Shown here piece by piece: positions 15,774 to 24,581 of a stretch of DNA of 46,125 nt. The notes beneath the pieces are model-generated. The model had not been told where the DNA came from. It made no database searches and saw only the letters and a list, made by a program, of their open reading frames with translations. A program made the position numbers and the translations under genes. Every line of letters begins with the position of its first letter. Position 1 is the first letter of the stretch. Source of the DNA: a virus; IMG/VR virus record IMGVR_UViG_3300010379_000870, positions 1 to 46,125 of that record, one strand, 5' to 3'.

Positions 15774-15813
15774 CGCAGGTCGGACGATGACATGGCGAGC
15801 AATCCCAGGAAAG
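15774..15813. repeat. Direct repeat, right copy
   Basis: Partner of 14149-14188. Read on the minus strand it gives a start codon and seven codons identical to the winged-HTH gene (MSSSDLR), after which the frame diverges and stops within about a dozen codons. It is a 5' stub of that gene. Confidence 0.9.
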
Positions 15814-15835
15814 CCCTGTCTACCATGCCGACATC

Positions 15836-16129
15836 TCATCTGTGCCGTTCCACTCTGGTACGACGCCTTGCCCATGCTTTGAGCACGAGGCTGAAGCCAA
15901 ACCCAGCCGGTGCGCAAACTAGCAAGAACAATACGGCCCAGCCGAGGCCCCACAGTAAACCTTGCCATGACTCGAATCGACGGATGTTCTTGTAGAGAAT
16001 GGCCATCGGCGCGAGGAGCGACAGGAAAAGACCGAGGTAGTAAGCGGCATCACCGAGATCCCAGATCATGCCCCAAAACCGGTTCGCGCGATAAACCCGA
16101 TCTCGTTGTTCGGGAATACCATTCGGCAT
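15836..16129 (-). CDS. Small membrane protein with two transmembrane segments
   Basis: A 97-residue protein starting MPNGIPEQRDRVY. Hydrophobic helices at about 23-46 (AAYYLGLFLSLLAPMAILY) and 59-82 (LLWGLGWAVLFLLVCAPAGF) with a basic tail ARRRTRVERHR. GAAGG lies 11 bases before the ATG; an alternative GTG is 12 bases upstream. It could be a phage membrane or holin-like protein, but there is no specific match. Confidence 0.55.
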   Translation of the reverse strand: MPNGIPEQRDRVYRANRFWGMIWDLGDAAYYLGLFLSLLAPMAILYKNIRRFESWQGLLWGLGWAVLFLLVCAPAGFGFSLVLKAWARRRTRVERHR

Positions 16130-16234
16130 ACGGACTCTCACCTTCAGATAATCCCCCTGCCACTACGCCATTCTACCCTCCCACGACTGGTTTGCCTGGA
16201 AGATCCGGAACTCATCCTCTCGCGCTTTTATTCC

Positions 16235-16954
16235 TCACGGCAGCTCCCCAAACTTCTCGCGCAAGCTCAGCGTGCCCGCGGGCGCCCGGCTCTGCACCGT
16301 TGCCGGCGCCAGGGCCTGCCCACGCAAGGCCGACAAGTAGAGTCGTGGAGCGATCTCGCGGAAGAAGGGCTCCGCGTCGGCGAGCGCCTGGTTGTAGGCC
16401 GCATTGACCTCGGCCAGCAGCTCGGTGCGTTTGGCTTCTAGGGCGTTCCAAAGAGCCTGCTGGGCGTCGCCCTGGGCGGCGGCGATGAGGCGCTGGATCG
16501 TTTGCGCGCGGTTGGCCAGCAGCTCGACGTTGATCTTGGCCTTGGCATATTCCTTTTCCGCGGGGGCGGGGTCCTTGCCGGCTTCGAGGGCGGCGCTTGC
16601 CTTGTGCAGACCGGTCTGGGCGAGCGCCTCTGCAGCCGATAGCTCCGCTTGCAACGCCTCCAGGTCGTGACGCAACCGTTCCAGCTTTTGATACTCGGCC
16701 GCTTCGACAAAATTGTTACGCACGGCCGCCAATGTTTGCTCGTCGCGTTCGAGGGCTTCCTTCTCGGCATCGTGCAGCCGATCGGGGTAATGGTCGGCGA
16801 CGGCCTCAATCTCCAACGTGAAGGGCTCGAGGAACGCGCGCGCCGCCTGCTGGCCGCGGGACAGCCGGCGGCGGTCGCGTGGGATCAGCTTGGTGAGTCG
16901 CGGCGTAGGAAACACCGCGGCAGTCGGTTCGATGGCTTGCAAAGTTTCGTACAT
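16235..16954 (-). CDS. Coiled-coil phage protein of unknown function
   Basis: A 239-residue protein starting MYETLQAIEPTAAVFPTPRL after AAGGA six bases upstream. Residues about 50-190 are dominated by Ala, Glu, Gln and Leu in helical coiled-coil pattern (AEYQKLERLRHDLEALQAEL). The C-terminus LSLREKFGELP is conserved-looking. The earlier in-frame start is unlikely because the RBS fits 16954. It lies after the tail genes in transcription order. Confidence 0.6.
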   Translation of the reverse strand: MYETLQAIEPTAAVFPTPRLTKLIPRDRRRLSRGQQAARAFLEPFTLEIEAVADHYPDRLHDAEKEALERDEQTLAAVRNNFVEAAEYQKLERLRHDLEALQAELSAAEALAQTGLHKASAALEAGKDPAPAEKEYAKAKINVELLANRAQTIQRLIAAAQGDAQQALWNALEAKRTELLAEVNAAYNQALADAEPFFREIAPRLYLSALRGQALAPATVQSRAPAGTLSLREKFGELP

Positions 16955-17343
16955 GAAGAATCCTTTCGTAGATGACGGTGAGCAATCTGGCAGCAAGGTC
17001 GTCTATGGGACTTTCTTCCTACCGCGTAGCGGTTACACAACATAGCCCAGGGTCGCGGCAGCGCACCCTGGGAAGGAAAAGGGCATCCGATTTCCAACCC
17101 TGCAAGGGTTGCACAATACGATGCCCGCTTGTGCAACCCCTTGCGGGGTAGACCCTCGTGACTGCGTGTTTACCCAGGGTGCGCTCCGCGACCCTGGGCT
17201 AAGTTGTTTAACGCTTTCAGCGTAGGCCACCGACAAGTTGCCATGCGTATGCAGATACCTCTGGTTACCTCGCTTACGCTTCGGCCTAGTATGAATGGGC
17301 CGCAGCGATAGCACCCAAGTGCAATCTCCTGCCGCCGAATCCT
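16955..17343. repeat. Gap filled with dispersed repeats
   Basis: No gene seen. Contains GCGTAGCGGTTACACAAC (about 17025-17042, also at 8036), two CCAGGGT-type words in opposite sense (17047-17072 and 17178-17202), an inverted pair CCTGCAAGGGTTGCACAA / TTGTGCAACCCCTTGCGGGG (about 17099-17150), and the 17263-17293 copy of the 2284 repeat. Such mosaics are typical of planctomycete intergenic DNA. Confidence 0.7.
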
Positions 17344-17883
17344 TTAGCTTTGGAAATAGGCCAACCGTTGGCTGCTGCTCATGCGCGCGAGCTTGCGCAA
17401 GCCGAGCGGCCGGGCTGGGACGCGACGCTGCTCCTGCACGGAAACTAGCGCTCCCGGTCGTGGACCTCGGTCTTGCAGCCAGGCGACAGTTGCTTCCTGG
17501 GCGGCATCTTCCTTTTTCGCCAGATCGCCCAGCAGGGCCGCGATCTCCTGAAACGTCTCCTTGTCGGCGTCGTTGAGGGCTTGTCCCTTCTTCCAGGCGC
17601 CGAGCGTGCCGGTGAGCCGTTTGAGCAGTTGCCGAGCCCACTCCGCCAGTTCCGGGGGCGGGTTGAACTCATCGACCGACGCATCCGAAGGCTCGAAGCT
17701 GTCAGCAGCCGGCGTCTCTTCGCTGCTGGGTTCATCGTCATCTTCGAGCACGCGCCGCAGCTTGCCATGGCGCTTGTGCCGGGGCATGGCCTCGGGCGGT
17801 GAAGAGACGGACTCAAGAAGATCGACGCGCTGTTGGCCGCCGCTGCACAAGGGCAGCGTATTTCGGAGTTCGACAGTGTGCAT
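17344..17883 (-). CDS. Acidic phage protein of unknown function
   Basis: A 179-residue protein starting MHTVELRNTLPLCSGGQQRV after GGAGG. A highly acidic linker (EDDDEPSSEETPA..., about 43-70) separates an N-terminal basic patch from a helical C-terminal part (ELAEWARQLLKRLTGTLGAW..., DADKETFQEIAALLGDLAKK). The repeat sense and coiled helices suggest a structural or chaperone role. Not recognised. Confidence 0.6.
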   Translation of the reverse strand: MHTVELRNTLPLCSGGQQRVDLLESVSSPPEAMPRHKRHGKLRRVLEDDDEPSSEETPAADSFEPSDASVDEFNPPPELAEWARQLLKRLTGTLGAWKKGQALNDADKETFQEIAALLGDLAKKEDAAQEATVAWLQDRGPRPGALVSVQEQRRVPARPLGLRKLARMSSSQRLAYFQS

Positions 17884-17974
17884 GGTTGCCTCCTTGCATG
17901 AGTTGATTGGGCTCCCTGTATTGCGCCTGGCAGCAACGGTTTTTCCTTGTCGGAGCAGTAATAATGGCACGCTC

Positions 17975-18031
17975 CACTAACCCGACGCGTTAAGGGCTAC
18001 GTACATCCCTCGCTAACGCGTCGGGTTAGTG
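17975..18031. repeat. Perfect 18-bp inverted repeat
   Basis: Arms 17975-17992 and 18014-18031 built on CACTAACCCGACGCGTTA, loop of 21 bases. A strong hairpin between two minus-strand genes; possible terminator for the tail genes. The AACCCGACGCGTTAG word looks like a planctomycete dispersed repeat. Confidence 0.85.
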
Positions 18032-18091
18032 AGCGTCCCAAAGTTGTCGGATGCTCCCTGAAAAACCATATGGTGCTAGTCCTGATGGTCT

Positions 18092-18640
18092 TTACGTGTG
18101 GCCTGTGGGGTCCGGTGTGAGTGATTCATTACTTACTGAGTCGATGAGGTTCTCCGCGCGTCGAATCGCCTCATCAACCAATCCCGGAATCGGATCCAGG
18201 GGATTCAGCGAGAGCGCGAGTCCCGTTGTCAGGGCTTTGACTGCACCAATAACGAGGCTGCTCAGTCCCCATTGTGTTTGCCCGTCGCGAATCCAGCCAA
18301 TGATTTCAGCCCGATGCTCGCGGCAGCCGGCCACGCCCCAGGCGTCCATTTGCGCAGCTTTGGAGTTGCAGGAGCAGCCCGCCGTTGTCGTGATGCCGAG
18401 AGACTTCAGCAGCGCTTTCAATTCTGTGCCTGGACCACTCAGTGCGATTTGTGGTGCGGCCGGCAGCGGGACGGCCACGGGCCTGCGTGTGGAGGTGGAA
18501 GAACTCCAAATGCGTCGGCAGCGCTTGGGGTCTCTGTGCCATTGCCAGCAAGCGGAGCACTGGTGTTCTGCCCCGCGAAATGGGCCATCGAATGGTGCTC
18601 CTCGCTCGCATGCTCCATAAGGTCTTGGATCCTTGCTCAT
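18092..18640 (-). CDS. Cys-containing phage protein, probably tail-associated
   Basis: A 182-residue protein starting MSKDPRPYGACERGAPFDGP. It has an N-terminal C..C..C cluster (HQCSACWQW, KRC) and a conserved-looking block TTTAGCSCNSKAAQMDAWGV then GCREHRAEIIGWIRD, which I have the impression is common in phage tail-region proteins of this type. A C-terminal Ala/Leu-rich helix may be membrane-active. It overlaps the upstream Cys-rich gene by ATGA. Function unknown. Confidence 0.65.
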   Translation of the reverse strand: MSKDPRPYGACERGAPFDGPFRGAEHQCSACWQWHRDPKRCRRIWSSSTSTRRPVAVPLPAAPQIALSGPGTELKALLKSLGITTTAGCSCNSKAAQMDAWGVAGCREHRAEIIGWIRDGQTQWGLSSLVIGAVKALTTGLALSLNPLDPIPGLVDEAIRRAENLIDSVSNESLTPDPTGHT

Positions 18641-19770
18641 GTGTGTGCCAGATAATCCGTACATTGACATTGAGAACAAAATGGACCAGCCGCCAGGCCG
18701 TCGCAGCCTGGGCAGCCCAAACCTTGGACACAAGTTGCTGACCCGCCCGAAGGTCTGCAAGCGTACCATTGCTCGCCAGCGCAGCAGTCCGCGTCCGTGA
18801 TCGTGCCACCCCAACCAACTCCCGGCAGAGCCTCGCATCGTCCGCCGCCCACGCCGAACGAAAGCGACATGCCGCCCGGCATGCCTGGACAGATGAAGTC
18901 TGTGATGCAGGCGACGCTCCACGCCCAATTGCCACAGCGATACTGGTCGCCGCCGCACGGAAAGAGGAACCACAGGACATAACTATTCGATGCGCAAACC
19001 TCTCCAGAAAAGTTCGCAGCCTCGTCCAGGATCACGTACACCGTGAATCCCAGAATGGATTGGAAGCAGCCTGCCCAAACGCACGGGTTGTCACCAAAAG
19101 GAAGGTTTATCCCGCCCGTCAGCAGGCATGGCGGATTGGTCGTGAGCCCTATGGGCAGGTACTGATTCGTGGTCCGCGTCAATTGGACGACCCCGCTATC
19201 CGTGCCATCCAGGTTCAGGCAGACTGTTTTCGGTAATGGGCAACCGCAAACTGTGTGGCCGCATAGGAACTGCAAGCAAGGATTCAGGCATGTCGGCACC
19301 AAGCCATAGACCGGGAGCGTCGGCAAACCGCAGTTGTCTCCGGAGTCGTAGCCGATGAGGCGCGCCTTGTAGACGGCTATTTGGTCATCTGCCTTCCCTT
19401 GCACATCTACGCCAAAAACCGGCAGACCCTCATCGTACCCCACCAGGCGGGCGCTGGCCCTTTGCGTCGTTGCCACAATTCCTCCGGATGCGCAATCCAG
19501 CACAAAAACCGGCCGCACTTCGCTGTTCGCGTCCGCATCACTCTGGTCATAGCCGACGAGCCGGCCCAGCATCCGCCAGCTCTCACCCTCTGTGCAGTGC
19601 GGGCAATTGGGATAATTCCCCAGAAAATCCCAGCACTGCTGTTCGGCGTTGGCACCGTTGAATGTGCCGATCAGCGTGCCTTCCGGGCAACCGGGATTCT
19701 TATCCAACGGCGTGCAGATACACGGGGCGGGAAAGGTCACGGGACAGCAATTCCAGGCGTACCAGGTCAT
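18637..19770 (-). CDS. Very cysteine-rich tail-tip-region protein
   Basis: A 377-residue protein starting MTWYAWNCCPVTF with about 34 cysteines, roughly 9 percent, in CxxC, CxC and CC arrangements. An RL(V/I)GYD motif occurs three times in the N-terminal 160 residues (GRLVGYD, ARLVGYD, ARLIGYD). The C-terminus is CxxC-dense like a knotted or zinc-binding module. GAAGGA precedes the ATG. Both ends overlap neighbours by ATGA. Position after distal tail genes suggests a tail-tip or secreted adhesin that is disulphide-bonded (inference). Confidence 0.65.
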   Translation of the reverse strand: MTWYAWNCCPVTFPAPCICTPLDKNPGCPEGTLIGTFNGANAEQQCWDFLGNYPNCPHCTEGESWRMLGRLVGYDQSDADANSEVRPVFVLDCASGGIVATTQRASARLVGYDEGLPVFGVDVQGKADDQIAVYKARLIGYDSGDNCGLPTLPVYGLVPTCLNPCLQFLCGHTVCGCPLPKTVCLNLDGTDSGVVQLTRTTNQYLPIGLTTNPPCLLTGGINLPFGDNPCVWAGCFQSILGFTVYVILDEAANFSGEVCASNSYVLWFLFPCGGDQYRCGNWAWSVACITDFICPGMPGGMSLSFGVGGGRCEALPGVGWGGTITDADCCAGEQWYACRPSGGSATCVQGLGCPGCDGLAAGPFCSQCQCTDYLAHT

Positions 19771-20906
19771 GAATTGATGTCCTTCACCCAGACCGGGTAG
19801 CTGTCCACCCAAACGCGGTTGACGGAATCCCACACTTCGATGACAGCGGGGTAATAGCCATTGCCCGTTAGCGTCGTACTCGTCAGGCGAACAAACTGAA
19901 ACACCTCGTGATGCACGGCCGTATTTCCAGGACCAGGCTGCAGAAAAGCATAGTCGTCGAAAACAAGCTGCTGCGCTTGCGGCACCACATCAGGCAACAG
20001 GTGATAGACCTTTGTCCCTTCCCCATGCACCGCGGCCGTCGTTCCATTGACGCCACGCTCAACATACCAAGTCTGCGTTCCAGCCCCGTCGTAGACGAGC
20101 ATTTGCTCGTTGTCGACCAGAATGTAGAAGCGCCCGAATGGCGGGAAATTTGTCGGCGCAGCAACCGTTATCAAGGTGTCTGGAATGCCAGCGGGATTTG
20201 TGAGAATGGTCTGTACGGCCGGCCTAAGTTGGCAGACGTTGCAATAATTCTCATGACCGGCAGCCGTGGTTCCGCTTACGCCTCTGGTCACGCTCCAGAT
20301 AGTGCTGCCGGGTGGACCCGCAGTCACAGTCAACTGCTCGGCCTCGATGGTGATGGTGAATGGCGGAGCGGGAAATAATGCGGCATCACGAACGGTGATA
20401 GTCGAATCCCCCGGGCCCATCGCGAATAGCAGGATCGTGCAGTAACGGGTGTCTTGATCTCCGGCCGTGCTGCCTCCCGCTGGAACTGTTACAAACATCG
20501 GCCGCGTTTGATTATTGATCGTGACTCCGCCCGCAGCTCGACATTCATACGGTAGGCCTTGCGCCAGTGTCGCCCCGGTTGGTGAAAGTAGCCACGCCGG
20601 AGGCAAAGTTATCGGCGGGTTGGTCGCGTTGGGCCGCAAGTCGCAATTGCCATCAATAAATCTCAGCCAAGTCGAGTCGTAGAAGTTTCCTTCCGCTACC
20701 GTGAACGGCGTCCCGTTGTTGACGATCAGGATCTCCATGCTGTGCGGCTCGTCCTGCGAGAACGATGTGCCGCCAGGGGTCTGAAGCATCGATACGCTGC
20801 CACCTGGGAGCCCACGATCCTGCGCCTCTACTCGATCTGCCAACTGCATCAAGCGGCTCAGGCTCAACTGGCCAGATGCGTTGAGGGGATTAAGTTCTCC
20901 TGGCAT
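19767..20906 (-). CDS. Phage tail protein with two tandem beta modules
   Basis: A 379-residue protein. Two similar blocks of about 60 residues end in WSVTRGVSGTTAAGH and WYVERGVNGTTAAVH, each preceded by a short strand with E-Q (IEAEQLTV and VDNEQMLV). The V.RGV.GTTAA.H motif is frequent in phage tail and baseplate proteins. The N-terminus (SGQLSLSRLMQLADRVEAQD) is helical. It is translationally coupled to the Cys-rich gene, and lies between the distal tail gene and the tip genes. Likely part of the tail tip or fibre base. Confidence 0.65.
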   Translation of the reverse strand: MPGELNPLNASGQLSLSRLMQLADRVEAQDRGLPGGSVSMLQTPGGTSFSQDEPHSMEILIVNNGTPFTVAEGNFYDSTWLRFIDGNCDLRPNATNPPITLPPAWLLSPTGATLAQGLPYECRAAGGVTINNQTRPMFVTVPAGGSTAGDQDTRYCTILLFAMGPGDSTITVRDAALFPAPPFTITIEAEQLTVTAGPPGSTIWSVTRGVSGTTAAGHENYCNVCQLRPAVQTILTNPAGIPDTLITVAAPTNFPPFGRFYILVDNEQMLVYDGAGTQTWYVERGVNGTTAAVHGEGTKVYHLLPDVVPQAQQLVFDDYAFLQPGPGNTAVHHEVFQFVRLTSTTLTGNGYYPAVIEVWDSVNRVWVDSYPVWVKDINS

Positions 20907-20912
20907 TGGACC

Positions 20913-22210
20913 TCAATGATAGTTAATCGGCGGATTCGGTTGCGTGAAGAGTTGGTTGAAGTCTGCCGACTGATAAAGATTCTGGGCAGCGCCGCCTCCT
21001 TGTGGCGTCGCAGAGGCTGCGTAATAATTCCCGTCCGAGGCCGGGAAGTTATTCCAGCCCTGTGATCCCGTTGGTCCTACCGCTGGGTTGTAACCGAACT
21101 TGAACGCGATATCGTGCGTGCGACGTCCGGTTGTTCCTCGATATTCCGTGATGACTGGAGGAAAACAGAGGAGAGTTGCGGGAGGATACCCACCGAAGTC
21201 ATTTGTTCCTTGCACTACCGGGGGACTCGTGAAGCCGTTTGCTTTCGTCAATTCCCCCACGGTGTAGGGAGTAGTAATAAAAACGTTACTCAGAATAACC
21301 GGCTGATCGAACGGGCCAGCGTTAATCTTGCCCTGACAGTTGGCAATAGCCTTGATCGGAATGTCGGGAACGTCGTGCCAGGTGTACGTCAATTCCCAAT
21401 ATGGCACCATGAGATTTACAGAGGACTGCGGAACCGTCTTCGCATTAGGAGGTCCGAACGGTCCTTCTATGAATTTGAAAACCCAGCCAGGCAAGGGCAG
21501 GCTCTTCAAGCTCATGTTTTTCAATCTGGTGACATTGCGAAGCAATTCCCAAGGACCTCCTGCTGGTAATGCCTGCAAATCCGTATCCGGTCGCACCTCA
21601 TAATCGAGTGCTCGATACACCACCTGCAGCTTGCACGAGAGCCCATCTTTTCCTGACGCAGCATCGCAAAAGGCAATCATGTTGAAATGATTGGCCAAAC
21701 CGTCGGTTGCGTACTGGTTCTGATAATGGATACCTACGCCCTGCACGCGGCGCACTTCCACCGCGTATAACCATGCGTATTCCGGATGCTGCACGGGCGG
21801 TACGCGGGTCAGTCCGGAGAGCGGTGGTTGCGTCGGCGCGTTCACGCTGTAGCCGAGCGCCCATTGAATGAAGGCTTGTCGAGCCGTCCAAGGCCCTGAA
21901 ACGTGCGCGTTACTTCCTGATTTTTCAGGCCCCAGTTTTCCGAGTAATCCTCGATCTCGACCCATCCGGGAGGGCAAGCCGCGGCCTTCGCCGGCAGGTT
22001 GCTTATCGGGTCCGGCGTATCAAGGAAAATGTTGGAGTCGTTCGTGGCTAGTTCCGGAGAGCTCCGGTAAGCGGCGTTGACTTGGCTGATCGGCGTACCG
22101 TCAGTCAACACCGGTAATTCCGGGACTTTGATTAGCTGTCCCCGGGTCGCCTTCGGCAGCTGCCAAGGTAGGCCAGTTCTCGGGTCAGTGTCTCTTGGCG
22201 GGAATGGCAT
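20913..22210 (-). pseudogene. Distal tail gene split by a -1 frameshift
   Basis: Two frames form one protein of about 432 residues. The first frame (start ATG 22210) reads to VTRTFQG near 21896, then continues uselessly to a stop at 21842. The other frame resumes with GPWTARQAFIQWALGYSVNA and runs to 20913. The joint is at GGG 21894-21896, where one G appears missing. There is no canonical slippery heptamer in frame, so a 1-base deletion in a G run, or a base-call error, is more likely than programmed shifting. Content (PELPVLTDGTPISQVN..., TLLCFPPVITEYRG) fits a distal-tail structural protein. TAATG couples it to the tape measure gene. Confidence 0.7.
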
Positions 22211-23874
22211 TAGGCTACCACCATTGGTTGCAGGTTGCTGATGTTGGTGTCGATGTTGTCCAGGCTGATTTGCATCGCCTGCTGAGCTATAAGCTGATCT
22301 TTTTGAACATCCTCTGGGAAGCCTTGCTTCACGCTCTCCTGAGCGATGCGGAACCAGGCTGCCTCAGGGGCCTCGAATCCGCCGATGGCAGGGGCGAGAG
22401 AGCCGCGATTCTCTGGCTTTTTATTTGCATCGGTAGGTTGCTGAAGTGTTCCGGTCTTGAACATCCGATACCACCAAATCTGATCCCAATCGACGTGGTA
22501 CCAGGGCTGGCCGCTGCTTCCGTTCCAGGTGCGCTTGTCCATGAGATCCCGAAGCGATTTGACGATCTCGTTGATTAGAGCAATAACCTCCTTTATGTCG
22601 TTTATCGTATCCTTCATCATTTCCTGGAGGTCTTTTTTGCCGAAAAGCTGGCTGATAACATCACCTAGTTCCTTCAGGTTTTGCAAAAGCACTTTCGTTG
22701 CCTCTGCCATTGAAAGTAGCGCATTGCGCCCTTCTTCCGTACCTACCAACAGGGCTGTCAAGGCCCCTACTCCAGCCGTAATGAGCGCCACAACATTCAG
22801 CCCTGGCGTTACCGCCGTGAGCAAGCCCATAGCCACCGCGGCGCTCCTAACCAAGGGAATGAGGAGCTGTATTCCGCCGATGATCCGGGGAAGGACCATC
22901 GCCACAGCCAATCCGGCGGCCGCCGCTTCGACCCAACGCACAATGTTATCCCGCTGCGCGGCAGTCAGATTGTGCAACCACTGCACCGCACGTTCGAGAA
23001 TGTTGATGAACTTCTCTATTTCCGGCCGGAACAACCCCGCAATTGCCAGGCTGATCTGCTTCATGCGGAAGGCGATTTGATCGCCTACGTTGCTTGAGGC
23101 GATGCCTGCATCCACGAAGCCCATAACCGTGCCCGTGAGCGTAGCAAAGCCGGTAGCCGCGAGCGTGGAAAACCTGTGCACAGATTCACGAGCCTTCTCC
23201 AGTCCCTTCTGTACCCCTACCAGGCCAACCTCGAAGTCGAGGCACTTGCGAAAGGCTGCCGTCGCCGCATCGTTGTAGCCGCGCATCGTGGCTATCTCGG
23301 CGACAAGCGAATCATTGGCCTTCTGGATTGCCGGTGTCATCTCCTTGGCCATGATCTGGGACAGCACTCGGCCCGTGGCATTAACCCGGCTCTCGATCGC
23401 GCCGCCGACTCGCTCCGCTGCCGACCTCAGAGGGTTGAGCGTCTCCGTGAGCGCCTGAACGCCCTCAATGGCAGGATCGGTATCGAAGGCTTCCTTGATC
23501 CCAGCCGAATTGAACTTTTGAAAAGGAGTCAGCGTTGGCGCTTTGGTTCCGCTCAGCCATTCCCAAAGCTTGACTAGTTGCTCTTCTTCCTTGGCCTTTT
23601 GATCTTTGATCCCGCCAAACAACCAATGGCCAAGCTCGTTCTCGCCGATTTTCGGAAGCGCGTTCGCGGCGCCCGCCCCGGCGAGGTTCTTGGCTGGCTC
23701 GCTAATGGCCGTGGCTGTCTTCTCCATCGTCTTGGCGATGGCATCGCCTGTTGCGTTCGCCGCTTCGCCGACAGCCTCCACGGACTTCTGTACGCCTTCA
23801 TTCGCCGCTTTCACGGTGTCGACACCGGTAGCAGAGAAGCGAACGAGCAGGTCTGCCAGGATCTTGGAGATCAT
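22210..23874 (-). CDS. Tail tape measure protein
   Basis: A 554-residue, mainly helical, Ala-rich protein. The N-terminus is amphipathic (DLLVRFSATGVDTVKAANEG). The central part contains long hydrophobic stretches (AAAAGLAVAMVLPRIIGGIQ, VVALITAGVGALTALLVG) typical of tape measures, which thread the tail tube and help DNA entry. Its position straight after the G/GT chaperones fixes the identity. At about 0.15 nm per residue, tail length would be near 80 nm, which suits a siphovirus. ATG overlaps the GT stop (ATGA); AAGGAAAA is upstream. Confidence 0.8.
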   Translation of the reverse strand: MISKILADLLVRFSATGVDTVKAANEGVQKSVEAVGEAANATGDAIAKTMEKTATAISEPAKNLAGAGAANALPKIGENELGHWLFGGIKDQKAKEEEQLVKLWEWLSGTKAPTLTPFQKFNSAGIKEAFDTDPAIEGVQALTETLNPLRSAAERVGGAIESRVNATGRVLSQIMAKEMTPAIQKANDSLVAEIATMRGYNDAATAAFRKCLDFEVGLVGVQKGLEKARESVHRFSTLAATGFATLTGTVMGFVDAGIASSNVGDQIAFRMKQISLAIAGLFRPEIEKFINILERAVQWLHNLTAAQRDNIVRWVEAAAAGLAVAMVLPRIIGGIQLLIPLVRSAAVAMGLLTAVTPGLNVVALITAGVGALTALLVGTEEGRNALLSMAEATKVLLQNLKELGDVISQLFGKKDLQEMMKDTINDIKEVIALINEIVKSLRDLMDKRTWNGSSGQPWYHVDWDQIWWYRMFKTGTLQQPTDANKKPENRGSLAPAIGGFEAPEAAWFRIAQESVKQGFPEDVQKDQLIAQQAMQISLDNIDTNISNLQPMVVA

Positions 23875-24571
23875 CAGGCTTTTCCTTGCCTAATAAGGTC
23901 GAGACGTTGCCGCGGAGTCAGTGATCTCCACCGCTGCATGTGGGCTTGCGTTTCAAAGCTGTGCAGCGCCTGGTAGCCGGACGGGGGATGCGGCTTGTCG
24001 AAATCATTGTCGAGTGCAACCGCCGTCTCGGAGGGCGTCATGTTCAGGAACTTGTCAACCGTGTCGTACCCGGTTCCCGAGTGGATGACGCGGGCCACTA
24101 TGTGGTCATAGTCAATGCGCCAGGCCGCCGGCCCTCCTACCTGGAGTCCGCCGGCCCTTCCGCGTTTCCCTGGTAGCTTCCCTGAGCCACAGCCAGCGTG
24201 TCCGGATTCGCACCTACCGCCATCCACACGTCGAACGCCTGATCGAGGGTCACGTCGGGGTGACTCTCCAGCAGCATCAGTTGCCCGAATACGGCAATAC
24301 CCTCCTCCCGAGCCATGTACTTCTTCGCTAGAGGGCATTGAAGCGAGAAGCACTTCAGGTCTTCTTCCGTCTCCCTGGCTTCCTTGAGCAAGGCAAGCTG
24401 TTCCTCCTTGGCAAACAGATCGAAGTACTTATTGTCGATCTTGGCGAAAGGGTCGCCGACTAGATCGGAAACGTACTTCTTGAACTTCTGGATGATGCCC
24501 CAGGTAAGCCGACTGATCGTCCACTGCTTGCCGTTGAGTGGGACCGTTTGCGTTCTGCCGAATTCAAGCAC
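23874..24571 (-). CDS. GT-type tail assembly chaperone made by -1 frameshifting
   Basis: Translation begins at GTG 24571, follows the G frame for 136 codons, slips back one base at GGGAAAC (24164-24170), and continues in the second frame for 96 residues to 23874 (about 232 residues). The T part reads WRIDYDHIVARVIHSGTGYD, TPSETAVALDNDF and LTPRQRLDLIRQGKA. In lambda and many siphophages such a minor fusion product helps assemble the tail around the tape measure protein. The T frame ends with ATGA overlapping the tape measure start. Confidence 0.8.
24137..24571 (-). CDS. G-type tail assembly chaperone
   Basis: A 144-residue protein starting at GTG after AAAGGAG. It lies between the tail tube and tape measure genes and shares its first 136 codons with the frameshift product. 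Sequence features: KQWTISRLTWGIIQKFKKYV, HPDVTLDQAFDVWMAVG. Without a slip, translation ends at 24137, so this is the major product. Confidence 0.8.
   Translation of the reverse strand: MLEFGRTQTVPLNGKQWTISRLTWGIIQKFKKYVSDLVGDPFAKIDNKYFDLFAKEEQLALLKEARETEEDLKCFSLQCPLAKKYMAREEGIAVFGQLMLLESHPDVTLDQAFDVWMAVGANPDTLAVAQGSYQGNAEGPADSR
24164..24170 (-). promoter_or_regulatory. Slippery heptamer for programmed -1 frameshift
   Basis: Minus-strand GGGAAAC lies in the zero frame as G GGA AAC (codons 135 and 136 of the G gene), matching X XXY YYZ. After the slip the next codon starts at 24164, exactly in the T frame. The closest known parallel is lambda G/GT, where the site is GGGAAAG. Confidence 0.85.
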
Positions 24572-24581
24572 AGCAACTCCT

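Noticed and set aside
18637-20906. Diversity-generating retroelement
   Set aside because: No reverse transcriptase and no template/variable repeat pair was found.
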